In this document: positions 1 through 4,246 of the stretch, in pieces
Numbering within the stretch: position 1 is the first letter of the stretch
How the letters are laid out: every line of letters begins with the position of its first letter
From: an uncultured Collinsella sp.
GTDB lineage: Bacteria > Actinomycetota > Coriobacteriia > Coriobacteriales > Coriobacteriaceae
Direction of reading: 5' to 3'
Length of the DNA stretch: 5,307 nucleotides
Assembly: GCA_902493835.1 (NCBI GenBank)
Contig: CABURG010000122.1
Location: 1 to 5,307, forward strand
Translations under genes and position numbers: made by a program
Notes under the pieces: model-generated
What the model saw: only the letters and a program-made list of their open reading frames with translations
What the model was told of the DNA's origin: nothing
The model's database searches: none

Positions 1-353
1 ACCTTGCCTGCGCACTGGCCGAGAACACGCTCGAGCGCTTCCTGCTGATCGTCCCCAACGATGGCGCTGTGCCCAACTTCGACCCGACGGCCATGGTCGA
101 GGTGCCTTGCATCGTCGGTTCCAACGGCTTTGAGAAGATCTGCCAGGGCCCGATCCCACAGTTCCAGAAGGGCCTGATGGAGCAGCAGGTTTCCGTCGAG
201 AAGCTCGTTGTCCAGGCTTGGGTCGAGGGCAGCTACCAGAAGCTCTGGCAGGCGCTCACGCTCTCCAAGACCATTCCTTCGGCGAGCGTTGCCAAGCAGA
301 TCCTGGACGAGCTCATCGAGGCCAACAAGGATTTCTGGCCCGAGCTTAAGTAA
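1..353 (+). CDS. Glycoside hydrolase family 4, 6-phospho-alpha-glucosidase (3' part only)
   Basis: The gene enters from the left edge. The open frame starts at base 3 and ends at TAA 351-353, so about 116 C-terminal residues are visible. The stretches FDPTAMVEVPC, QFQKGLMEQQVSVEKL, GSYQKLWQALTLSKT and the end NKDFWPELK are typical of the C-terminal half of maltose-6'-phosphate glucosidases (MalH/GlvA type). From family knowledge, GH4 enzymes hydrolyse phospho-disaccharides in the cytoplasm through an unusual NAD+- and divalent-metal-dependent redox mechanism, after PTS import of the sugar. The NAD-binding N-terminus lies outside the window, so catalytic residues cannot be checked. A GTG at 69 could be mistaken for a start, but the same frame continues upstream without a stop and in family-like sequence. 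Substrate (alpha- versus beta-linked) is inferred from the close resemblance to MalH. Confidence 0.88.
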   Translation, partial: LACALAENTLERFLLIVPNDGAVPNFDPTAMVEVPCIVGSNGFEKICQGPIPQFQKGLMEQQVSVEKLVVQAWVEGSYQKLWQALTLSKTIPSASVAKQILDELIEANKDFWPELK

Positions 354-393
354 GGACTGCTGTCTCGAACTCTCACGCATCTCTGCTTCATTT

Positions 394-437
394 GCGCCGC
401 CGTGGTGTCCGGATTCGCCCGGATGCTGCGGCGGCGC
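394..437 (+). terminator. GC-rich nested hairpin between the GH4 gene and ychF; possible weak terminator
   Basis: Outer arms GCGCCGCCG (394-402) and CGGCGGCGC (429-437) are perfect 9-bp complements. Positions 403-406 and 425-428 can extend them partly through wobble pairs. Inner arms TCCGG (408-412) and CCGGA (419-423) close a 6-nt loop. The hairpin starts 41 nt after the GH4 stop. It is followed by TATACTTAT rather than a run of T, so an intrinsic terminator is plausible but not classical. It also abuts the likely -10 box of ychF and may be a leader or processing structure instead. Confidence 0.4.
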
Positions 438-443
438 TATACT
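414..443 (+). promoter_or_regulatory. Candidate promoter of ychF
   Basis: A -10-like TATACT lies at 438-443, one base off TATAAT. The best -35 partner is a weak TTCGCC at 414-419, 18 bp upstream. Transcription would begin near 450, giving a leader of about 30 nt that carries the AGGAG of ychF (471-475). The -35 match is poor, so read-through from the GH4 gene cannot be excluded. Confidence 0.35.
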
Positions 444-480
444 TATGCAGTTTGAAGTACCTGTACCAAAAGGAGCTGTC

Positions 481-1557
481 GTGTCCCTTTCCATCGGTAT
501 CGTGGGCCTGCCCAACGTGGGCAAGTCGACGCTGTTCACCGCGCTTACCAAAAAGACCGGCCTTGCCGCCAACTACCCGTTTGCCACGATCGACCCCAAC
601 GTGGGTATCGTCGATGTGCCCGATAGCCGCCTGCAAAAGCTTGCCGACATCGTCAACCCGGGCCGCATTGTGCCGGCGACGGTCGAGTTCGTCGACATCG
701 CAGGCCTGGTGAAGGGCGCCAACGAGGGCGAGGGCCTGGGCAACCAGTTCTTGGCAAACATTCGCGAGACCGACGCCATCTGCGAGGTCGTGCGCTACTT
801 TAAGGACCCCAATGTCATGCGTGAGGTGGGCCGCACAGGCGAGTTCGTCGATCCCGCCGGCGATGCCGACACCATCATGACCGAGCTCATCCTGGCCGAC
901 ATGGGCACGCTCGAGAAGCAGCTGCCCAAGCTCGAGAAGGAGGCCAAGCGCGACAAGGAGCTCATGCCCAAGTTCGAGGTGGCCAAGCGCCTGCTTGCCT
1001 GGCTCAACGAGGGCAAGCGCGCCGCGTCCATGGAGATGACCGACGAGGAGCGCGCCGCTGCCAAGGGCCTGTTCCTGCTCACCATGAAGCCCATCCTGTA
1101 TGTGGCCAACGTAGACGAGGATATGCTCAACGACGACCTGGCGCCCATCGACGGCGTCAAGCCGCTGCCTATCTGCGCCAAGATCGAGGCCGAGCTTTCC
1201 GAGCTCGATCCCGAGGACGCCGCCGACTACCTGGAGAGCCTGGGCTTGGAGCAGCCCGGTCTGGACGTGCTCGCGCAGGCGGCCTACAAGCTGCTCGGCC
1301 TGCAGTCGTTCTTTACGGCCGGCGAGATGGAGGTCAAGGCCTGGACGGTGCGTCAGGGCGCGACCGCCCCGCAGGCCGCCGGTGTCATCCACACCGACTT
1401 TGAGCGCGGCTTTATTAAGGCCGAGGTCATTGGCTACGACGACTACATCGAGCTCGGCGGCGAGCAGGGCGCCAAGGCCGCCGGCAAACTGCGTATTGAG
1501 GGCAAGGACTATGTCATGGCCGATGGCGACGTCGTGCACTTCCGCTTTAACGTGTAA
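481..1557 (+). CDS. ychF: Redox-regulated ribosome-binding ATPase YchF (OLA1 family)
   Basis: A 358-residue member of the Obg-related YchF/OLA1 family, close to the usual length of about 363. The P-loop GLPNVGKST is at residues 9-17, the switch region NYPFATIDPN at 31-40 and the G3 motif DIAGLVKGA at 72-80. In place of the GTPase NKxD motif there is NVDE at 210-213, the signature associated with ATP rather than GTP preference. A charged helical (coiled-coil) arm lies at about 140-190. The C-terminal TGS domain begins near LQSFFTAGEMEVKAWT (274 onward). Family members bind ribosomes and hydrolyse ATP in the cytoplasm, with roles in translation and stress responses. The GTG at 481 is chosen because AGGAG (471-475) precedes it by 5 nt and the protein then begins MSLSIGIVGLPN as in homologues. 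The same frame is open back to 208, but that would overlap the GH4 gene and add unrelated sequence. Confidence 0.97.
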   Translation: MSLSIGIVGLPNVGKSTLFTALTKKTGLAANYPFATIDPNVGIVDVPDSRLQKLADIVNPGRIVPATVEFVDIAGLVKGANEGEGLGNQFLANIRETDAICEVVRYFKDPNVMREVGRTGEFVDPAGDADTIMTELILADMGTLEKQLPKLEKEAKRDKELMPKFEVAKRLLAWLNEGKRAASMEMTDEERAAAKGLFLLTMKPILYVANVDEDMLNDDLAPIDGVKPLPICAKIEAELSELDPEDAADYLESLGLEQPGLDVLAQAAYKLLGLQSFFTAGEMEVKAWTVRQGATAPQAAGVIHTDFERGFIKAEVIGYDDYIELGGEQGAKAAGKLRIEGKDYVMADGDVVHFRFNV

Positions 1558-1568
1558 GGACGACGCGC

Positions 1569-1952
1569 ATGTTCAAATATGGCAAAAAAGCCGGCTACAT
1601 GGGCATCGCGCTGCTGGTGCTTGCGGTGCTTCCGCTGGTGATAGCGGCGTTTGTGATCCCCAACATTGGGCCCGAGGTGGCAACGAAGTTTAATGCCGCC
1701 GGCGAGGTGACGCGCTGGGGCAAGAGCTACGAGCTGCTGGCGCTTCCGGTGCTCAACCTGCTGCTGAGCGTGGCAACATACTTTACGGCGGGACGCCAGG
1801 CCAAGAACAATGAGGACTCTGCCGCCATGGCGCGCATCGTGTGCGAGCGCTACCTGCGCAACGGTTGCATCACGGGTGTGTTCCTCAACGTGATCAACGT
1901 TTACTTTATGTACTCGGCGATTACCGGAACGGGCTTTGGCTTTGGTTTCTAG
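1569..1952 (+). CDS. DUF1648-type small membrane protein
   Basis: A 127-residue protein with a short basic N-terminus, a hydrophobic segment at about 11-30, a second at 55-73 and a third at about 99-119, so it is probably an inner-membrane protein with three spans. Between spans one and two, residues 30-53 contain IPNIGPEVATKFNAAGEVTRW. This resembles the DUF1648 signature (a Pro-containing stretch, then a HFNAxGExdrW-like motif) seen at the N-terminus of SdpI-like membrane proteins. The extra cytoplasmic-domain and helix content of full SdpI is absent. Its AAGGA (1556-1560) overlaps the ychF stop codon and lies 8 nt before the ATG, so it is probably co-transcribed and possibly translationally coupled to ychF. 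It ends FGFGF. The molecular function is unknown; immunity or signalling roles of SdpI should not be assumed. Confidence 0.8.
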   Translation: MFKYGKKAGYMGIALLVLAVLPLVIAAFVIPNIGPEVATKFNAAGEVTRWGKSYELLALPVLNLLLSVATYFTAGRQAKNNEDSAAMARIVCERYLRNGCITGVFLNVINVYFMYSAITGTGFGFGF

Positions 1953-1961
1953 CTTGTCCTT

Positions 1962-2351
1962 TTAGGCAACGAGCCTGCACGCATATTCAATGGCTGCTGC
2001 GAGGCCGCCGCTCGATCGTGGTTGAAAGACTACATCGGCGGCGGCCTCGTTTTCGTATCCGGCGCCGCGAAGGGCGAGTGCGATACCGGCTTCTAAAAGG
2101 AGCGGCAGGCCGTGTTGGCTGGTTGCGATTGCGGCAGCCTGATTGAGCGAGCAGCTGTGCGCCTGGCATTGGATGGCAAGTTCACCTTGCGCCGGGCAAG
2201 GGACCAGAACGACGGCGACGCGACTTGATAGCAATGCAAATGCTGTGCGCTCATCGGGCGAAAGGCATTCTGCTTCAACGACGACGAGCTTGGGCGGTGC
2301 GCTGTTTGTGCGAAGCGTGGCTCGGTACATGCGGACCGAAGAACCCGACAT
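1962..2351 (-). CDS. Small protein resembling the C-terminal end of Cof-type HAD phosphatases, catalytic motif lost
   Basis: A 129-residue protein. The ATG at 2351 is chosen over the frame's TTG at 2375 because AGGAG (plus-strand 2358-2362) precedes it by 6 nt. Residues 76-89, ATSQHGLPLLLEAG, align without gaps to the HAD motif GDxxNDxxMLxxAG. The hydrophobic/AG half is kept, while the metal-binding Asp positions are Thr and Gly. The following IALALRGAG and AAADVV...SSGGLAAAIE match the usual VAMGNA, AADyVt and dGVakaI tail. There is no N-terminal DxD nucleophile region, and the only Lys is K21. If truly HAD-related, this is a non-catalytic remnant or a repurposed fold; it could still be an unrelated protein. 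It converges on the DUF1648 gene with a 9-bp gap and is divergent from the XRE gene, sharing a palindromic operator. The HAD link is inferred by eye. Confidence 0.6.
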   Translation of the reverse strand: MSGSSVRMYRATLRTNSAPPKLVVVEAECLSPDERTAFALLSSRVAVVLVPCPAQGELAIQCQAHSCSLNQAAAIATSQHGLPLLLEAGIALALRGAGYENEAAADVVFQPRSSGGLAAAIEYACRLVA

Positions 2352-2357
2352 AGAAAA

Positions 2358-2362
2358 CTCCT
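2358..2362 (-). promoter_or_regulatory. Ribosome-binding site that sets the start of the HAD-like gene
   Basis: On the minus strand this reads AGGAG, followed by a 6-nt spacer and ATG at 2351-2349. It lies downstream of the alternative TTG at 2375, so it favours the shorter protein. Confidence 0.65.
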
Positions 2363-2374
2363 GTGTATTCGGCA

Positions 2375-2398
2375 AAACGTAAACTATAGTTTACGTTT
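2375..2398. promoter_or_regulatory. Perfect 24-bp palindromic operator with back-to-back -10 boxes
   Basis: The half-site AAACGTAAACTA (2375-2386) is followed directly by its exact reverse complement (2387-2398). TATAGT, one base off TATAAT, occurs on the plus strand at 2385-2390 and on the minus strand at 2388-2383, so the centre can serve as -10 for both divergent genes. The -35 partners are weak on both sides. Predicted transcripts would start about 30 nt before the XRE ATG and about 25 nt before the HAD-like ATG. The ACTATAGT core resembles the symmetrical boxes bound by XRE-family C proteins. Binding by the adjacent regulator is inferred from position and symmetry. Confidence 0.75.
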
Positions 2399-2427
2399 AT
2401 GTTCGGCTCCATTTCAAACTCGGCTGC

Positions 2428-2646
2428 ATGGACGAACGTGCGAAACAGATTCTTGGCAGGCGGGTCGAAGAGACACGCAGGGACCTTGGTATCTCCAAGG
2501 TTGATTTTTGTGTGGCGACAGGAATCAGCCGACCCTACCTCGACCGAATCGAAGATGGGACGGCAAATTTCACGCTCAAGATTCTATTTAAGATCGCGCC
2601 CGCACTCGGCATGACGGTGTCAGAGCTTCTCGAGGGTATCGAATAG
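2428..2646 (+). CDS. XRE-family helix-turn-helix regulator, C-protein-like
   Basis: A 72-residue protein made of a single HTH_3/Cro-C1 domain. Helix 1 is at about 3-19. The helix-turn-helix runs through SKVDFCVATGISRPYLDRIEDG (about 23-44), with helix 3 (34-43) as the recognition helix. Helices 4-5 cover NFTLKILFKIAPALGMTVSELL (47-68). The size and layout match solitary XRE repressors and restriction-modification controller (C) proteins, which bind as dimers to palindromes. ATG 2428 is the only ordinary start in frame, because a TAA at 2380-2382 blocks upstream extension. There is no clear Shine-Dalgarno, suggesting weak translation of a low-abundance regulator. Its promoter lies inside the 24-bp palindrome, so autoregulation is likely. 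No methylase, endonuclease or toxin gene is visible nearby; the only divergent partner is the HAD-like gene. Codons are less GC-rich than in ychF or guaA, hinting at horizontal acquisition. Confidence 0.88.
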   Translation: MDERAKQILGRRVEETRRDLGISKVDFCVATGISRPYLDRIEDGTANFTLKILFKIAPALGMTVSELLEGIE

Positions 2647-2680
2647 GGCGTTCCCCCGCTGTATTTACGCTCTTTGGGCG

Positions 2681-2722
2681 GGTCCCCCTGGTTGCGATGT
2701 GCAAAATCGCGAGTATTCAGCA
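2681..2722 (-). repeat. Left copy of an inverted ~40-bp repeat
   Basis: Read on the minus strand, this contains TGCTGAATACTC, CGATTTTGCAC and AGGGGGACC in that order. The same three blocks occur in the same order on the plus strand at 2886-2923. The copy begins 34 bp after the XRE stop codon. Beyond the GGGGGACC end, the left copy continues into GGGCGGG and a second GGGCG...CCCCC block at 2646-2657 that the right copy lacks. Confidence 0.65.
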
Positions 2723-2767
2723 CCAGTTCGGCCGTAGATGGTAGCTCGAGCGGCTGGCTTTGCCTTT

Positions 2768-2796
2768 TTGACAGTAGATAATCCACACGCTAAATA
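2768..2796 (+). promoter_or_regulatory. Candidate promoter inside the AT-rich core
   Basis: A perfect -35 hexamer TTGACA (2768-2773) is followed after 17 bp by TAAATA (2791-2796), a poor -10. Transcription would run rightward through the hairpin and palindromes toward the small ORF at 2885 and then antisense into the 3' end of ansA. Confidence 0.35.
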
Positions 2797-2818
2797 AAAA
2801 TGAGGAATAAATATTTAC

Positions 2819-2850
2819 TAGACGGACCCTTCGTCCTAAAAGTTCGTCTA
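2819..2850. repeat. Stem-loop in the AT-rich core
   Basis: TAGACGGAC (2819-2827) pairs with GTTCGTCTA (2842-2850) with a single G-U wobble, leaving a 14-nt loop. Two or three more pairs (TTA with TAA) are possible beyond one mismatch. TTCGTC occurs twice (2830-2835 and 2843-2848), so an alternative tight hairpin with GACGGA (2821-2826) is possible. It could be an RNA structure or an operator. Confidence 0.45.
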
Positions 2851-2852
2851 AT

Positions 2853-2879
2853 AATCGGCCGATTCTATGCCTCCGGAGG
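2853..2879. repeat. Two consecutive perfect palindromes
   Basis: AATCGGCCGATT (2853-2864) and CCTCCGGAGG (2870-2879) are perfect palindromes of 12 and 10 bp, separated by 5 bp. They lie between the stem-loop at 2819-2850 and the right repeat copy. The second also supplies the GGAGG of a possible Shine-Dalgarno for the ORF at 2885. Confidence 0.5.
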
Positions 2880-2884
2880 AGAAA

Positions 2885-2995
2885 TTGCAGAATACTCCGA
2901 TTTTTGCACGGCCCGAGGGGGACCACCTGTCGTTTAAGGTTGCGATAAGTGGAGCTGCCTTAGAGATTACGCCATCGGGATACGGTCGTGGTTAA
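2885..2995 (+). CDS. Possible 36-codon small ORF spanning the right repeat
   Basis: A TTG at 2885 is preceded by GGAGGAG (2875-2881), with 5 nt between GGAGG and the start. The frame stays open for 36 codons to TAA 2993-2995 and begins MQNTPIFARPEGDHLSFK. It overlaps the 3' end of ansA by 29 bp on the opposite strand. The minus-strand reading of the left repeat copy gives LNTRDFAHRNQGD in the equivalent frame, sharing NT, FA and GD, and the length difference is one whole codon. That is compatible with a short peptide family but equally with a simple DNA repeat. No function can be assigned. Confidence 0.22.
   Translation: MQNTPIFARPEGDHLSFKVAISGAALEITPSGYGRG
2886..2923 (+). repeat. Right copy of the inverted ~40-bp repeat
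   Basis: Contains TGCAGAATACTC, CGATTTTTGCAC and AGGGGGACC, matching the minus-strand reading of 2681-2722 with a few substitutions and one short gap near the middle. Seen from ansA (minus strand), it lies 43 bp past the stop codon, mirroring the position of the left copy behind the XRE gene. Confidence 0.65.
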
Positions 2996-3980
2996 CTTGG
3001 CTGTAGAACAGGCGCTGGATTTCGGCGGCATGGCGTGACTGGCCGAGTGCCCACATGGTCTTGGCCACGAGCGTCTCGGTGGTCATGTCATCGCCACGCA
3101 GAATGCCCGGATGATCGGCGTAAGCACGGCCGACCTCATAAACGCCCAGATCGAGGCCCTCTTCGGGGACCTGCGTGGTCATAACGACGGTGCGGCCCGA
3201 ATCGACCCAGCGGAAAATCGCCTCCTGGAATGACTCGCCGGACTCGCCAAACTCGGGAATACCGCCAATGCCAAAGGTCTCAAGAATTACAGCATCGTAG
3301 CTATCGGCTAGGGCGTCCAGGATACCCGGGTTCACGCCGGGCGTAAGCTTAAGGACAAACACGCGCGGGTCGATGCTGTCGTAGAAACGCACCGGGTTTT
3401 CGCCCTGATGAGTGCCGTGGAGCCCGCTGCGCACGATGCGGTCGTTGCGGATGTAGGCAATGGGCGGATAGTTGACGCTAATGAACGCGTTAAAGCTCAT
3501 GGTGCGCTGCTTGCGGGCGCGCGTGCCGGCAATGGCGACGCCACCAAACACAATCGACACATCGTGCGAGTGCTCGTCGAGCGCATAGAGCAGGCTCTGG
3601 TACAGGTTGAGCTTGGCGTCGGTAAAGGGGTTGCCCATGGGCTTTTGCGAGCCGGTGAGCACGATGGGCTTGGGGCTGTCCTGAATCAGATAGGAAAGCG
3701 CCGCCGCGGTGTAGCTCATGGTGTCGGTGCCGTGCAGAATCACGAAGCCGTCGTGATCGGCATAACCCTCGACGATGACATCGCGGATGCGCATCCAGTC
3801 GCTCGGGCGCATATTGGTGCTGTCGATGTTCATGGGCTGTACCACGTCGAGCTCGCAGAGGCCCGAGATCTCGGGGACGCTCTGGGCGAGCTCCTCACCG
3901 GTCAGGGCGGGGGAGAGGCCATTGCCGTCCTCGGTCGATGCGATGGTGCCGCCCGTGGCGATGAGAAGTATGCGCTTCAT
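2967..3980 (-). CDS. ansA: Type I (cytoplasmic) L-asparaginase
   Basis: A 337-residue enzyme, nearly identical in length to E. coli AnsA (338). It hydrolyses L-asparagine to aspartate and ammonia in the cytoplasm; there is no signal peptide. The N-terminal IATGGTIAS (residues 7-15) carries the nucleophile Thr12. The second signature VILHGTDTMSY (80-90) carries Thr85 and Asp86. NIDSTNM (51-57) supplies the substrate-binding Ser54, and AGTRARK (151-157) supplies the conserved Lys157. The short C-terminal domain (about 205-337) follows the VLKLTPG hinge. ATG 3980 is chosen because the protein then begins MKRILLIATGGTIAS and AGGA lies 8 nt upstream. The frame extends to 4052, but those 24 residues are not family-like and fall in the promoter region. 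It is divergent from guaA with a 266-bp gap and convergent with the XRE gene. Confidence 0.96.
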   Translation of the reverse strand: MKRILLIATGGTIASTEDGNGLSPALTGEELAQSVPEISGLCELDVVQPMNIDSTNMRPSDWMRIRDVIVEGYADHDGFVILHGTDTMSYTAAALSYLIQDSPKPIVLTGSQKPMGNPFTDAKLNLYQSLLYALDEHSHDVSIVFGGVAIAGTRARKQRTMSFNAFISVNYPPIAYIRNDRIVRSGLHGTHQGENPVRFYDSIDPRVFVLKLTPGVNPGILDALADSYDAVILETFGIGGIPEFGESGESFQEAIFRWVDSGRTVVMTTQVPEEGLDLGVYEVGRAYADHPGILRGDDMTTETLVAKTMWALGQSRHAAEIQRLFYSQVNHDRIPMA

Positions 3981-4002
3981 GCTGGTATTCCTATCGTATT
4001 TG

Positions 4003-4017
4003 CCGCCGCAGAGGCGG
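4003..4017 (-). other. Small hairpin in the ansA leader
   Basis: CCGCC (4003-4007) and GGCGG (4013-4017) form a 5-bp GC stem with a 5-nt loop in the predicted ansA 5' leader, between the promoter and the ribosome-binding site. It is short, and its regulatory meaning is unclear. Confidence 0.3.
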
Positions 4018-4031
4018 AGTCGTTCGGCAGT

Positions 4032-4059
4032 ATTGTGGCACAGGGCGTCCAATGTTCAA
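4032..4059 (-). promoter_or_regulatory. Candidate ansA promoter
   Basis: On the minus strand, TTGAAC (4059-4054) and CACAAT (4037-4032) are separated by 16 bp; each matches the sigma-70 consensus at four of six positions. The start would fall near 4025, giving a leader of about 45 nt. Confidence 0.45.
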
Positions 4060-4084
4060 ACGTATTACATCATCTGTAACGTTT
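4058..4084. promoter_or_regulatory. Imperfect inverted repeat next to the ansA -35 box, candidate operator
   Basis: AAACG (4058-4062) and TTACA (4065-4069) are mirrored by TGTAA (4075-4079) and CGTTT (4080-4084) around TCATC, with a two-base offset on the left side. It touches the -35 hexamer of the ansA promoter, where a regulator could block or recruit RNA polymerase. No regulator can be named. Confidence 0.4.
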
Positions 4085-4163
4085 GGTAACACTTCAATTG
4101 CCGTCAAATAGGGGCCTGGTCGTGCGTTTGCCGTGCGCTGATGGCTGCGAGGGACGAGAAACC

Positions 4164-4185
4164 CCATATAACGTGTACACTATGG
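4164..4185 (+). promoter_or_regulatory. Candidate guaA promoter region with short palindromes
   Basis: Two -10-like hexamers occur: TATAAC (4167-4172) and TACACT (4176-4181); neither has a good -35. CCATA (4164-4168) and TATGG (4181-4185) are inverted repeats. GTGTACAC (4173-4180) is a perfect 8-bp palindrome between them, though with a different centre. A start near 4188 would leave a leader of about 60 nt. Confidence 0.3.
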
Positions 4186-4206
4186 AGGTTATTTTCGTTC
4201 ATTCAC

Positions 4207-4246
4207 GCGGGTGGGCACCGGCTCCCCGCCAACAAGAGGGGATACC
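4207..4246 (+). promoter_or_regulatory. guaA leader hairpin and ribosome-binding site
   Basis: GCGGG (4207-4211) and CCCGC (4225-4229) can form a 5-bp stem just upstream of GAGGGG (4236-4241), which lies 5 nt before the guaA ATG. There is no T-run and no recognisable purine-riboswitch core, so it is read as an ordinary leader. Confidence 0.4.

Larger units (their letters stand above)
2647..2966. other. Gene-poor 320-bp region between the convergent XRE and ansA genes
   Basis: No convincing conserved gene lies here. It holds the two inverted repeat copies and, between them, an AT-rich core (about 2761-2855) with a TTGACA box, a hairpin and two short palindromes. A possible small ORF with a good ribosome-binding site begins at 2885. 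No classical stem plus T-run terminator is seen for either convergent gene. Base composition of the core is clearly more AT-rich than the surrounding housekeeping genes. Confidence 0.7.

Noticed and set aside
208..480. Upstream extension of the ychF frame to a start at 208
   Set aside because: It would overlap the GH4 gene by about 145 bp and add 91 non-conserved residues. The GTG at 481 has a good ribosome-binding site and gives the expected N-terminus.
388..1539. Long open frame (383 codons) on the minus strand opposite ychF
   Set aside because: It mirrors the ychF codon pattern on the other strand, is rich in low-complexity G/A/L/H/V runs, has no recognisable domain and lies entirely within a certain gene. 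High GC keeps such antisense frames open.
2399..2614. Frame starting at ATG 2399 overlapping the XRE gene
   Set aside because: It is shifted relative to the XRE frame, shows no domain, and the 2428 frame gives a complete HTH protein.
2535..2786. Minus-strand frame of 83 codons containing the left repeat copy
   Set aside because: It has a GTG start with no Shine-Dalgarno, and its second half is antisense to the XRE gene. Only its repeat part is of interest, and that is reported as a finding.
2717..2926. Minus-strand frame of 69 codons through the AT-rich core
   Set aside because: It runs from one repeat arm into the other with no ribosome-binding site and no conserved motif; a short hydrophobic stretch alone is not evidence.
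3408..4079. Plus-strand frame of 223 codons opposite ansA
   Set aside because: Antisense shadow of a well-supported asparaginase gene; biased composition and no domain.
4085..4246. Purine riboswitch in the guaA leader
   Set aside because: The conserved junction sequences and three-helix layout of purine riboswitches are not visible; only a 5-bp stem is present.
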